Assembly (NCBI GenBank): GCA_964551995.1
Contig: CAZKFD010000011.1
Location: forward strand, 1 to 64,000
Length of the DNA stretch: 64,000 nt
Direction of reading: 5' to 3'
Source of the DNA: DATKJS01 sp964551995
GTDB lineage: Bacteria; Acidobacteriota; Aminicenantia; Aminicenantales; Saccharicenantaceae
Shown here: positions 49,609 to 59,181 of the stretch, piece by piece
How positions within the stretch are numbered: position 1 is the first letter of the stretch
Layout: each line of letters begins with the position of its first letter
Notes under the pieces: generated by a model
The model's database searches: none
Told to the model about the DNA's origin: nothing
What the model saw: only the letters and a program-made list of their open reading frames with translations
Made by a program: the position numbers and the translations under genes

Positions 49609-52353
49609 ATGAAATTCCGTCTGTTCGCCAAAACGGTCCTTTGCCTTGCGATCGCCGGCGTCGTCGCCGGCTCCGCAGCTTTCGGCCAGGGGCCCTCGAC
49701 CGAGGCGCTTCTGGAAAACCTGACGTTCAGGAACATCGGCCCCTTCCGCGCCGGTTCCTGGGTGACGAGTTTCGCCGTGCCCGAAGCGCCGGAGAGGGCA
49801 CACCTCTACACGCTCTATGTGGGCACGCGCAACGGCGGCGTATGGAAGACGACGAACAACGGCGTCACGTTCGAGCCCGTCTTCGACGGCCAGCCAAAGC
49901 TCTCGATCGGGGCCGTCGCCGTGGCGCCGTCGGACGGGAACATCGTCTGGGTGGGGACCGGCGAGGCCTACTGCGCCCGGAGCTCCAACAGCGGTGACGG
50001 CGTTTACAAGTCCGTCGACGGGGGAAAGACCTGGACGAATATGGGGCTGCGCGATTCCCAGCACATCGCCCGGATCGTCATCCATCCTAAAGACCCGGAC
50101 ATCGTCTATGTGGCCGCCATGGGGCACCTGTTCTCGACGAACGCCGAACGGGGCGTGTTCAAAACGGCCGACGGCGGCCGGACCTGGCGGAAGGTCCTGT
50201 ACGTCGATGACAGGATCGGGGCGATCGACCTCGCCCTCGTCCGGTCCGAGCCGGAGACGCTCTACGCGGCCATGTACGACAAGGTCCGGCTGCCCTGGAC
50301 CTACGAGATCGGCGGCCCCGAAAGCGCCATCTACAAGACGACCGACGGCGGCCGGATCTGGGCCCGGCTCGGCGGAGGTCTGCCGAAGGGCCGCATCGGA
50401 CGGATCGGCTTGGACGTCTATCAGAAGAACCCGAAGGTTCTCTGCGCCGTCGTCGAAAACGGCAATCCGAGGCCGGCGACCGCCCAGGAGGCCGAGCAGG
50501 ACAGACGCCGCGGCGGAACGCCGTCGGCCCGGACGGTCGGTAACGAGGTCTACCGGAGCGACGACGCGGGCAAGACCTGGCGCAAGATCAACCCCGGACA
50601 TGAAGGGGACCTGAACAAGGCGCCCTATTCCTTCAACCAGCTCCGCCTCGACCCGGCCGACCCGGACGCGGTCTACATCACCGGTCAGTCGCTCTACAGC
50701 ACCAACGACGCCGGCAGGACCTGGAAGGGCGTCACTTGGCCCCCGGACGGTGTTTTCCAGAACGCCTTCGGAGACTTCCGGGCCATGTGGATTGACCCCC
50801 AGGACCACGACCGGATGATCTTCGGTTCCGACGGCGGGGTCTACGTTTCCTATGACCGGGGCAAGACCTGCATCCACCTTTACAACATCCCGCTGGGTGA
50901 ATTCTACGCCGTGGGCGTCGACATGGAGGATCCCTACAACATCTACGGCGGCCTGCAGGACCACGAATCGTGGAAGGGGCCGTCGAACGGCTGGGCGAGG
51001 CAGATCTCGCTCGCCGACTGGGTCACGGTCGGCGAGGGCGACGGGATGTACAACGTCGTCGACCCGACCGACAGCCGCTGGGTCTACAACAACCGCGAGA
51101 TGGGGACCATGTGGCGGTTCGACCAGAAACTCGGCGTGCAGACCGAGATCACGCCGAAGCGCGGGGCCGGCGAGAAGCCTTGGCGGTTCAACTGGACGCC
51201 GCCGATCGCCCTTTCGCCGCACAACCCGGCCATCGTCTACACAGGGGCCCAGGTCCTTTTCCGCTCCCTCGACCGCGGAGACCACTGGCAGGGAATCAGC
51301 CCGGACCTGACTACTGATGACATTTCCAGGGAGCACGGCGAGGGGAACGTCACGTACTGCACGCTGACCACGATCGCCGAGTCGCCCGTCCAGCCCGGGC
51401 TTATCTGGACCGGGTCGGACGACGGCAAGGTCCAGGTCACGAACAACGGCGGCGCCACCTGGCTGGACCGGACGGCGGCGCTGGGCGCTGCGGGCGCGCC
51501 CGTGAACTTCTGGGTCAGCAGGGTTTTCCCCTCGCCCCACGCGGCTGGGACATGTTTCGTCGCCAAGACGGGCTGGCGGTTCGACGAATTTGAGCCCCTT
51601 CTCTATAAGACGACGGACTACGGTGAAACCTGGACGTCGATCGCCGGCGACCTGCCGGCGGGCAAGGCCGTCAACGCCGTCGTCCAGGACCGCAAGAACC
51701 CCGGCCTGCTGTTCGTCGGCACCGAGCAAGGAGTGTACGCGACACTCGACGGCGGGACAAGCTGGCTGCCCTTCAAAAACAACATGCCCTGGGTCAAGGT
51801 CACGGATCTCCTCATCCACCCGCGGCAGAACGACCTCGTCGTCGCTTCCTACGGCCGCGGCCTGTGGATCACGGATATCTCGCCGCTCCAGGAGATGACC
51901 GCCGAGATGCGGGCCGAGGACGTCCATCTTTTCGATATCAGGCCGCAGACCGAGCGGGTTTACGGCGGCATCGGCAACTATCAACTCTTCGGCGACAGCC
52001 ATCTCCTGAGGCCTGATGAGCCCGACGCGGTCGCCGTGCGCTATTATCTGAAAGCAAAGACCTCGAGCCCGGTGAAGGTCACGGTCGCCGACCCCTACGG
52101 CCTGGTCCTGGGCGAGCTCGAGGGCAAGGGCGATGCGGGACTCAACACGGTACTCTGGTTCATGCGTGTCCAGAGGCCTGGACAGCCGGAGGGCGAATTC
52201 GAGGGCTCTTACGGCGGCCGGCTCGTGGATCCGGGTGAATACGTAGTGACGCTCGACGTGGCCGGCAGGAAGCTCTCGAAAAAAGCCCTCATCCGCGGGC
52301 GCCAGGGCTGGACCGTCGGGCCGGTTCCGATCGAGATCAGGTCCTCGCGGTGA
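49609..52353 (+). CDS. Secreted BNR/sortilin-like beta-propeller protein
   Basis: 914 residues from ATG 49609 (GGAGGT upstream; the longer frame from 49465 is not supported). Signal peptide RLFAKTVLCLAIAGVVAGSA. The body is a run of Asp-box propeller blades: GVWKTTNNGVTFEPVF, GVYKSVDGGKTWTNMG, GVFKTADGGRTWRKVL, AIYKTTDGGRIWARLG and others, forming two seven-to-ten-bladed propellers as in VPS10/sortilin-type proteins; the C-terminal 200 residues add a beta domain (VKVTVADPYGLVLGELEGKG). Such proteins can be glycosidases or binding proteins; no catalytic residues are evident. It starts a plus-strand transcript divergent from araB and ends 14 bases before the GH127 start, so a sugar-related role is likely. 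Confidence 0.85.
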   Translation: MKFRLFAKTVLCLAIAGVVAGSAAFGQGPSTEALLENLTFRNIGPFRAGSWVTSFAVPEAPERAHLYTLYVGTRNGGVWKTTNNGVTFEPVFDGQPKLSIGAVAVAPSDGNIVWVGTGEAYCARSSNSGDGVYKSVDGGKTWTNMGLRDSQHIARIVIHPKDPDIVYVAAMGHLFSTNAERGVFKTADGGRTWRKVLYVDDRIGAIDLALVRSEPETLYAAMYDKVRLPWTYEIGGPESAIYKTTDGGRIWARLGGGLPKGRIGRIGLDVYQKNPKVLCAVVENGNPRPATAQEAEQDRRRGGTPSARTVGNEVYRSDDAGKTWRKINPGHEGDLNKAPYSFNQLRLDPADPDAVYITGQSLYSTNDAGRTWKGVTWPPDGVFQNAFGDFRAMWIDPQDHDRMIFGSDGGVYVSYDRGKTCIHLYNIPLGEFYAVGVDMEDPYNIYGGLQDHESWKGPSNGWARQISLADWVTVGEGDGMYNVVDPTDSRWVYNNREMGTMWRFDQKLGVQTEITPKRGAGEKPWRFNWTPPIALSPHNPAIVYTGAQVLFRSLDRGDHWQGISPDLTTDDISREHGEGNVTYCTLTTIAESPVQPGLIWTGSDDGKVQVTNNGGATWLDRTAALGAAGAPVNFWVSRVFPSPHAAGTCFVAKTGWRFDEFEPLLYKTTDYGETWTSIAGDLPAGKAVNAVVQDRKNPGLLFVGTEQGVYATLDGGTSWLPFKNNMPWVKVTDLLIHPRQNDLVVASYGRGLWITDISPLQEMTAEMRAEDVHLFDIRPQTERVYGGIGNYQLFGDSHLLRPDEPDAVAVRYYLKAKTSSPVKVTVADPYGLVLGELEGKGDAGLNTVLWFMRVQRPGQPEGEFEGSYGGRLVDPGEYVVTLDVAGRKLSKKALIRGRQGWTVGPVPIEIRSSR

Positions 52354-52367
52354 GAGGAAGGGCGCCG

Positions 52368-54884
52368 ATGAACCGCCGCTCAAGGGCCGGGATCGTCGTC
52401 TTCGCTTTGGTGCTTCTGTTTTCCCAGAGCTGCGTCCGGCGGGCGCCGAAAGCCGATTACCCTGTGAAGCCGGTGCCCTTCACGGACGTCCATCTCACCG
52501 ATTCATTCTGGGCGCCGCGGCTCGAGACGAACCGGACGGTTACGATCCCCCATATCCTCAAGGAGGAAGAGGACACCGGCCGGGTCAGGAATTTCGACCT
52601 GGCTCGGGAAGCGATTGCGGGCGAAACGAGCCTCAAGTTCTGCACGAGCTATCCGTTCGACGATTCCGACGTCTACAAGACGATCGAAGCTGCGTCCTAC
52701 GCGATGGCTGTCCGCCCGGACCCCGGGCTCGACAAGTTTGTCGACGGGCTCATCGCCAAGATCGCCGCGGCCCAGGAGAAGGACGGATACCTCTACACCA
52801 TCCGGACGATCGGCGGCCCCCCGCCCGTCGATTGGATGGGGAAGGAGCGGTGGTCTCACCTCTACATGAGCCACGAGCTGTATAACCTTGGGCACCTCTT
52901 TGAGGCCGCCGTCGCGCACTACGAGGCCACGGGGAAAAAGACCCTCCTCGACGTCGCCCTGAAGAGCGCCGATCTTGTCTGCCGGGAATTCGGTCCCGGC
53001 AAGCAGACAAACCCGCCGGGCCACGAAGAGATCGAGATCGGCCTGGTCAAGCTCTACCGGGCTACGGGGAGGACCAAGTACCTCGACATGGCCCGTTTCT
53101 TCATCGACGCGCGGGGCAAGACCGAAGGCCGGGTCCCGTACCGCGGCAACAACGGCGAGCCGCTTCTCCTGTACGGCGAGTATTCTCAGGACCACAAGCC
53201 CTTCGTCGAGCAGGACACGGCCGTCGGGCACGCCGTCCGAGCCGGGTACCTTTATGCGGGCGCGGCCGACGTCGCGGCCCTCACGGGGGACCGGGACTAC
53301 GTCGTCGCCCTCGACAAGATCTGGGACGATGTCGTCGGCGCGAAGATCTACCTGACCGGCGGCATCGGGGCGGCGGGAGCCTGGGAGGGCTACGGCCCCC
53401 CTTATCGCCTCCCCAACGCCACGGCCTACGCCGAGACCTGCGCCAATATCGCCACGTTCCTCTGGAACTCGCGAATGTTCCGGCTGGAGGAGGACGCGAA
53501 GTACGTCGATGTCATGGAGCGCATCCTCTATAACGGCATCCTCTCCGGGCTCTCGCTCTCCGGCGACCGCTTCTTTTATTCGAATCCGTTGGCCTCTTTC
53601 GGCCAGCACGAGCGCGTGCCCTGGTTCGGCTGCGCTTGCTGCCCGCCGAACGCAGCCCGGATCCTGGCCTCCGTGCCCGGCTACGTCTATGCCGCGGATG
53701 CGGGCAAGGTCTATGTAAACCTCTTCGCTCAGGGGACGGCGCAGATCGCCGCCGGCGGGACGAGAGTCGAAATCGCGCAGTCCACCGAATACCCGTGGAA
53801 GGGGAATATTCGTATCGACGTCCGGCCGGCGAAGCCGGTCGCGTTCGCCCTATGCGTCCGCATCCCCGGCTGGTCCCTTGGACGGCCCATCCCCTACGAT
53901 CTCTACCGGTACGCGGACGAAAGCGCCGGTCTGGCGGGGGGAGAGAAGGGTCAGGGCGGGGAGACCGTCCCGGCGCCCGTCCTGAAGGAGATCGAAATGC
54001 CCATGGTCAAGGTCGACGGCCAGGCGGTCGACCTCAACCTCGATAAGGGATACGTCGTCCTGCGCCGGACCTGGCAGGCGGGCGATACCGTTGAGGTCAG
54101 TCTTCCGATGCCCGTCCGCCGCGTGGCGGCCAACGATAAGGTCGAGGCCGACCGCGGGCGGATCGCCGTCGAGCGCGGGCCGCTCGTCTACTGCGCGGAG
54201 GCCGTGGACAACGGCGGCCGCGTCTCGAACTTCGTCCTTCCTGACGGCGTTCCGCTCGCCGCCGCGATGCGTCCCGACCTTCTGGGCGGGGTCGTCTCGA
54301 TCACGGGCGAGGCCGAAGCCCTGAGCGAGAAGGGCGGAGGGATCACCGCCGAAAAAAAGGCCGTCACCCTGATTCCGTACTACGCCTGGGCCAACCGCGG
54401 GAAAGGGGAGATGGAGGTCTGGATCGCCCGCGAGCCCGCCAAAGCTCGGGTTGCGGCGGAGCCCGGGCTCGCCGCCCGGGCGATTGTCACCGCCTCCGAA
54501 GGAGCCAAAGGCATCAAGGGCGTCAACGACCAATATGAACCGGAAGCGTCCGACGACCCCGTCGGCTATATGCACTGGTGGCCGAAGAAAGGCACGACGG
54601 AATGGGTCGAGTACGCCTTCCCGGAGCCCGTCCGCGTATCCCGGACGGCGGTCTACTGGTTTGACGACACGGGCGGCGGCGAATGCCGCGTGCCCGCGTC
54701 CTGGCGACTGCTCTACAAATCCGGCGGCAAATGGCTGCCCGTCGCCAACGCCCGTCCTTACGGGGTGGCCAAAGATGCCTGGAACACGGTGACCTTCGCC
54801 CCGGTCAGGACGACCGCCCTCCGGCTCGAAGTCGAGATGCAGAAAGAATGGTCCGCCGGCATCCATGAGTGGAAGCTCAGATAA
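52368..54884 (+). CDS. GH127-family beta-L-arabinofuranosidase, lipoprotein
   Basis: 838 residues from ATG 52368. Leader LLFSQSC gives a lipid-anchor cysteine, though the box is imperfect. The (alpha/alpha)6 region starts at PVPFTDVHLTDSFWAPRLET. The zinc-thiolate active site of GH127 is intact: Glu356 and Cys358 in AYAETCANIA, and Cys424-Cys425 in FGCACCPPNAA, corresponding to Glu338, Cys340, Cys417 and Cys418 of HypBA1 as I recall them. The enzyme releases beta-linked L-arabinofuranose, for example from hydroxyproline-rich plant glycoproteins. A C-terminal beta domain (VRVSRTAVYWFDDTGGGECR) looks like a carbohydrate-binding addition. It is co-transcribed with the BNR protein. Confidence 0.9.
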   Translation: MNRRSRAGIVVFALVLLFSQSCVRRAPKADYPVKPVPFTDVHLTDSFWAPRLETNRTVTIPHILKEEEDTGRVRNFDLAREAIAGETSLKFCTSYPFDDSDVYKTIEAASYAMAVRPDPGLDKFVDGLIAKIAAAQEKDGYLYTIRTIGGPPPVDWMGKERWSHLYMSHELYNLGHLFEAAVAHYEATGKKTLLDVALKSADLVCREFGPGKQTNPPGHEEIEIGLVKLYRATGRTKYLDMARFFIDARGKTEGRVPYRGNNGEPLLLYGEYSQDHKPFVEQDTAVGHAVRAGYLYAGAADVAALTGDRDYVVALDKIWDDVVGAKIYLTGGIGAAGAWEGYGPPYRLPNATAYAETCANIATFLWNSRMFRLEEDAKYVDVMERILYNGILSGLSLSGDRFFYSNPLASFGQHERVPWFGCACCPPNAARILASVPGYVYAADAGKVYVNLFAQGTAQIAAGGTRVEIAQSTEYPWKGNIRIDVRPAKPVAFALCVRIPGWSLGRPIPYDLYRYADESAGLAGGEKGQGGETVPAPVLKEIEMPMVKVDGQAVDLNLDKGYVVLRRTWQAGDTVEVSLPMPVRRVAANDKVEADRGRIAVERGPLVYCAEAVDNGGRVSNFVLPDGVPLAAAMRPDLLGGVVSITGEAEALSEKGGGITAEKKAVTLIPYYAWANRGKGEMEVWIAREPAKARVAAEPGLAARAIVTASEGAKGIKGVNDQYEPEASDDPVGYMHWWPKKGTTEWVEYAFPEPVRVSRTAVYWFDDTGGGECRVPASWRLLYKSGGKWLPVANARPYGVAKDAWNTVTFAPVRTTALRLEVEMQKEWSAGIHEWKLR

Positions 54885-54889
54885 CCCGG

Positions 54890-55486
54890 CTAGACGTCCT
54901 GGAAGTAATGGCCGTCGCGGAAAAGTCTGAAGAAGCATCTGGCGCAGGCCTCGAGATCGTTCGCGGCGTCGTGAGCCCCCTCATAAGCGCGGCCGAAAAG
55001 GCACATATGGAGTTCCTCGAGGCTAGGCCATTTCAGGCCGAATCCCCCGGGTCTCGGCAGGCGGCAGATGCCAGTCGTCGTCTTCATCGTGCAGATCCCC
55101 GGCCGTTCGATGCAATCCAGCGGTCTGTCCAGACGAACGAGCTCGGCGGCGATGACGCCGCGATCGTAGTCGAGGTTGTGGGCGACGAGGACGATGTCCC
55201 CGCTCGCCGCCGCGCCCTCGAACTCGATCAGAACCTCCGCCAGGTCCCGTCCGACCCGGCGGGCCCGGGTGTGCGAGATCCCATGGATCGCCGTCGCCTC
55301 CGCCGGGATCCTGAACCCATCGGGGCGGACAATCCGGCAGCGCGTCTGTTCGGCGTGCCCCTTGGCGTCATAGACGGCCCAGGCGACCTGGACGAGTCGG
55401 GGCCATGCGGAAACGTCTTCGACCGAGAAATAGCGGTGGCGCGGCAGCCCCGTCGTCTCGCAGTCGAAAAGCAGGAACCTGTTCAT
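54890..55486 (-). CDS. DnaQ-like DEDDh 3'-5' exonuclease
   Basis: 198 residues. Metal-site acidic residues Asp8 and Glu10 in LLFDCETTGLP, Asp in LVAHNLDYDRG, and His-x4-Asp in EGAHDAANDLEA make the DEDDh set; MKTTTGICRLPRP is an inserted loop. The stand-alone domain resembles the epsilon subunit of DNA polymerase III or RNase T; without polymerase contacts visible, proofreading cannot be assigned. Convergent with GH127 by six bases. The following 375-base gap contains only the GH51 promoter. Confidence 0.87.
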   Translation of the reverse strand: MNRFLLFDCETTGLPRHRYFSVEDVSAWPRLVQVAWAVYDAKGHAEQTRCRIVRPDGFRIPAEATAIHGISHTRARRVGRDLAEVLIEFEGAAASGDIVLVAHNLDYDRGVIAAELVRLDRPLDCIERPGICTMKTTTGICRLPRPGGFGLKWPSLEELHMCLFGRAYEGAHDAANDLEACARCFFRLFRDGHYFQDV

Positions 55487-55766
55487 TTGCCCGTGCTTAT
55501 GCGCGCCCGGGAGGAACGGCCCCTCCCGCCGGGGTCAAGGCTATCTCCGGCCCCGGCCCCGTGTCAAGCGCCGGCGCTCCGGTGTCAACGCAGCATGAGA
55601 TTTTCCTGTTCTTAGCAACGCGAAGACTTCCTATTTTCATCGTAATCCCACAGCCACGGGCCCATGCTTCCAAGGATGGGCGGTCGAGGGACGGACTTAG
55701 GCGGCGGCCTCCGGACATTGTCCGATCGAACTCGAACAGCCGCCTTAAAAGGGGCGCCGGGGAGCG

Positions 55767-55795
55767 TTGACAGACTCCCGGGGTCAGTGTACATT
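55767..55795 (+). promoter_or_regulatory. Promoter of the GH51 gene
   Basis: TTGACA 55767-55772, 17-base spacer, TACATT 55790-55795, 66 bases upstream of the start at 55862. It is one of the best sigma-70-type matches in the window. Confidence 0.7.
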
Positions 55796-55861
55796 CCCCT
55801 CTGTCGGGCGGGCGTTCGGCGCCGCTTGGTGAGAGGCCCGGCACGCCCGGGAGGAGGAATC

Positions 55862-58270
55862 ATGACCGTGTCGCCCAGTCATCGTCCGCGCCACGCCGCG
55901 CTGCTTTTCGCCTGCGGACTGGCGCTTGTCCTCGGAGGCTGCAAATCCGGGCCGTCGAAGGCAGGAGACGAGCTCGCTGGCAGAACCCAATTCATCGCCA
56001 ACCCGTCGTTCGAGGACATCGAGGGCGGACATCCCCGGGGATGGTCGCCGCGGACGTGGCAGGGGCAACCGGACGCCGAATTCAAAGTCGATTCGCTCGC
56101 TCACACGGGCGCGCGTTCCGTCATGATCGCCTCCGCGAAGGGAGCCGATGCGTCGTGGGTCGAGGTCGTTCCCATCCTGCCCTATTCCCGCTACCGTCTC
56201 AGCGGCTGGATCAGGACCGAGAACCTCGTCGCGGGCTCGGGCCGCGGGGCCCTGCTCAATGTGCACGGCGTCGAGGCCTGGCGAACTCCCGCCGTCACCG
56301 GCACCAAGGACTGGACGAAGGTCGAGGTCGAGTTTGACGCCGGCGCGAACGACGCCCTCGAGGTCACCTGCCTGTTCGGCGGCTGGGGCAAGGCAACGGG
56401 CAAGGCCTGGTTCGACGACCTCGCGCTCACCCGGCTCTCCGGGAAGGACCTCAGCCATCCGTCTGTCAGGATCGACTCCGGCAAGATCGGCGCGCTCCTG
56501 TCGAAATATATCTACGGCCAGTTCATCGAGCATCTCGGCCGCTGCATCTACCAGGGGATCTGGGCGGAAATGCTTGAGGACCGCAAGTTCTTCTGGTCCG
56601 TCGGACAGGGAGAGTCGCCCTGGAAGGCGGTGGGGGATCCGGCTCTGGTCAGGATGGACAGCGCCGCCCCGTTTACGGGGGAGCATTCGCCGCGGATCCG
56701 GCTCACGGGGAAAGCCGAGGGCGGGATCTTTCAAGGCTCCCTGGCCCTCGTCGAAGGCAAGGACTATGTCGGGCGCGTGATCCTCGCCGGCGACCGGAGC
56801 GCCGCGCCCGTCCGGGTCAGCCTCGTCTGGGGGCCCGGCGCGGACCAGAGGCAAACCATCGAGGTCAAGGGTCTCGCCTCCGGCTACAGGACCTTCCCCT
56901 TCTCGTTCCGGGCCGGAGCCTCGACCACCGACGCCAGGCTCGAGATCGTCTCCTCCGGCCGCGGTTCCTTCGCGGTCGGCACGGCCTCGATCATGCCCGC
57001 GGACAACGTTGACGGCTTCCGCCCCGATGTCCTGGCTCTCCTCAAGGAGCTTGACGCGCCCGTCTACCGCTGGCCGGGGGGGAACTTCGCCAGCGGCTAT
57101 AACTGGCGCGACGGAATCGGCGACCGTGACAGGCGGCCGCCGCGCAAAAACCCCGCATGGCAGGGCGTCGAGCACAATGACGTCGGCCTCCACGAGTTCC
57201 TCGATCTCATGCGGCTCCTCGGCGCCGAGGCGTACATCACGGTCAACAGCGGCCTGGGCGATGTCAAGATGGCCGTTGAGGAACTCCAGTACGTGAACGG
57301 CGCGGCGGACACCTCCATGGGGCGCCTCCGGGCCAAAAACGGGCACCCCGAGCCCTGGGGCGTCGAGTTCTGGTCCGTCGGCAACGAGATGTACGGGGAC
57401 TGGCAGCTCGGCCACATACCGCTCGCGATGTACGTCCGGAAGCACATCCAGTTCGACGTGGCTATGAAAGCCATGGACCCCTCGATCAAAATCACCGCCG
57501 TGGGGGCCTTGGGGAGATGGGACGAGAGGATGCTTGCCGAGGCCTCGAATCACATGGACTTCATCAGCGAACACTTCTACGTCGGCGAAAAGCCGGGGCT
57601 TCTCAGCCACGTCAGCCAGGTCCCGGCCGAGATCCGGCGCATCGCCGAAGCCCACAGGGAATACCGCCGGACGATCCCGACGCTCGCAAATCGCGTGATC
57701 CCGATCGCCCTCGACGAGTGGAACTACTGGTACGGGCCGGACCTCTACGGCGAGATCGGGGTGCGCTATTTTCTGAAGGACGCCCTGGGCATCGCGGCCG
57801 GGTTCAACGAGTACGCGCGGGAGAGCGACATGTTCGCCATGGCCAACTACGCCCAGACCGTCAACGTCATCGGCGCGATCAAGACGACCAAGACGGCGGC
57901 CGCGTTCGAGACGACAGGCCTGGCCCTCGATCTCTACCGGCACCACTTCGGGACGATTCCCGTCGAGGTCACGGGTGCGCCTGAGCCGCTGGATGTCATG
58001 GCCTGCTGGAAAGACGCCGCGAAGAAGGTGATGACCGTCTCGATCATCAACCCGACAAAGGCCCGGCAGACGATCCGGCTCGATTTCGGTAAACTCGGCC
58101 TCTCGAGGACGGCGACCCTCTACCTCATCGCCGGCGACGACCCGGGGCTTTACAACGAGCCCGGCAAACCTCCGGCCGTGGTCATCCGGGAAAACGACGG
58201 CGCGCCCTTCGGCACGAAATTGACGGTCCCGCCGATCAGCGTTTCGTTGTACGAGGTGGCCGCAAGATAA
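55862..58270 (+). CDS. GH51 alpha-L-arabinofuranosidase, lipoprotein
   Basis: 802 residues from ATG 55862 with GGAGGAGG upstream. Lipobox VLGGC. Residues about 30-200 form a CBM4_9-like beta domain (FIANPSFEDIEGGHPRGWSP). The GH51 barrel follows: VYRWPGGNFASGYNWRDGIG, then acid/base Glu509 in WSVGNEMYGDWQ and nucleophile Glu619 in IALDEWNYWYG. The enzyme trims alpha-L-arabinofuranose from arabinan or arabinoxylan at the cell surface; the product would feed the ara operon 7-10 kb upstream. It precedes an amidohydrolase gene by 37 bases, probably in one transcript. Confidence 0.92.
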   Translation: MTVSPSHRPRHAALLFACGLALVLGGCKSGPSKAGDELAGRTQFIANPSFEDIEGGHPRGWSPRTWQGQPDAEFKVDSLAHTGARSVMIASAKGADASWVEVVPILPYSRYRLSGWIRTENLVAGSGRGALLNVHGVEAWRTPAVTGTKDWTKVEVEFDAGANDALEVTCLFGGWGKATGKAWFDDLALTRLSGKDLSHPSVRIDSGKIGALLSKYIYGQFIEHLGRCIYQGIWAEMLEDRKFFWSVGQGESPWKAVGDPALVRMDSAAPFTGEHSPRIRLTGKAEGGIFQGSLALVEGKDYVGRVILAGDRSAAPVRVSLVWGPGADQRQTIEVKGLASGYRTFPFSFRAGASTTDARLEIVSSGRGSFAVGTASIMPADNVDGFRPDVLALLKELDAPVYRWPGGNFASGYNWRDGIGDRDRRPPRKNPAWQGVEHNDVGLHEFLDLMRLLGAEAYITVNSGLGDVKMAVEELQYVNGAADTSMGRLRAKNGHPEPWGVEFWSVGNEMYGDWQLGHIPLAMYVRKHIQFDVAMKAMDPSIKITAVGALGRWDERMLAEASNHMDFISEHFYVGEKPGLLSHVSQVPAEIRRIAEAHREYRRTIPTLANRVIPIALDEWNYWYGPDLYGEIGVRYFLKDALGIAAGFNEYARESDMFAMANYAQTVNVIGAIKTTKTAAAFETTGLALDLYRHHFGTIPVEVTGAPEPLDVMACWKDAAKKVMTVSIINPTKARQTIRLDFGKLGLSRTATLYLIAGDDPGLYNEPGKPPAVVIRENDGAPFGTKLTVPPISVSLYEVAAR

Positions 58271-58307
58271 CCGTCGGGGCCGGCCAGGAGGCGAAAGAAG
58301 CCCGAAA

Positions 58308-59153
58308 ATGACCGCCGGGGAGAGATCGCCCGTCATCGACGGCCACGCCCATTCCGCCGGAGAGTTCTGCTTCGGCGAGGAGATCGTGCGGAGGCTGGAC
58401 GAGCTCGGGGTCGAAAAGGTCGTCCTCTGTCCAGGTCCCGTTAATGAGCCGATCAAGTGGCCGGTCCCCAATCTGGCCAGCGTCTTCAAGTCCCGAGGCC
58501 CCGGCCTCGCCGGCAGCCGGGCGCTCCGTCTGACTGCCGGATATGTCGCCAAGCGCTTTGACTTCGCCGACAGCAACGCTTACGTGGCCGGGCTCGCCCG
58601 GCGCTTCCCCAGCCGCGTCATCCAGGCCTGCTGGGTCGACCCAGCGGACGCGGAGACGATGCGGGATCTCGGAGCGCGTCACAAAGAATGGAAATTCCGG
58701 GCGCTCAAGGTGCACCAGTGCTTCCAGCGCGTTCCTTCGGATTCCGTCCCCATGCGCGAGCTGGCCCGCTTCGCCGGTCGACGGGGCCTCGCGATCTTCA
58801 TCCACCTGTATTCGAGAAGGGAGGCCGCGGGTCTCATGACTCTGGCCGCCGAGCACCCGGAAACGTCCTTCGTCGTCGCCCACCTGCTCGGGTTCGAAGT
58901 CTTCGCCGCGGCCGGGCGGGAGACGCCGGGCAACATCTCTTTCGACATCTCCCCGCCGAGCATGACTCCCCGGCAGCTGGTCATGAGGGCCGTCGCCGCG
59001 TTCGGGGCCGGCCGTCTTCTGATGGGCTCCGACACCCCGTACGGAAAAGACAACCTGAAAGAAGCCCTGGCTCTCGTCCGCGGCCTGGATATCCCGGAGG
59101 CGGACAAGCGCCTCATCCTCGGCGGGAACGCCCGCCGCGTCTATCATCTTTAG
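58308..59153 (+). CDS. Amidohydrolase-2 family (metal-dependent TIM-barrel hydrolase)
   Basis: 281 residues, no signal peptide. VIDGHAHSAGEFCF at the N-terminus gives the D-x-H-x-H metal site; a second histidine is in LAIFIHLYSRRE, another in VVAHLLG, and Asp in LMGSDTPYGKDN. This order is that of the amidohydrolase 2/decarboxylase branch. The substrate is unknown; linkage to GH51 suggests a carbohydrate-derived lactone or acid but this is speculative. GLVPGPVNEPIKWPVPNL is an unusual insertion near residue 45. Confidence 0.8.
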   Translation: MTAGERSPVIDGHAHSAGEFCFGEEIVRRLDELGVEKVVLCPGPVNEPIKWPVPNLASVFKSRGPGLAGSRALRLTAGYVAKRFDFADSNAYVAGLARRFPSRVIQACWVDPADAETMRDLGARHKEWKFRALKVHQCFQRVPSDSVPMRELARFAGRRGLAIFIHLYSRREAAGLMTLAAEHPETSFVVAHLLGFEVFAAAGRETPGNISFDISPPSMTPRQLVMRAVAAFGAGRLLMGSDTPYGKDNLKEALALVRGLDIPEADKRLILGGNARRVYHL

Positions 59154-59181
59154 TCCGGCCGCGCTTTCTGACCGCTTCAGA

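Noticed and set aside
55487..55861. Searched for a small gene in the gap before GH51
   Set aside because: No frame with a plausible start and ribosome site; the only convincing element is the TTGACA-N17-TACATT promoter.
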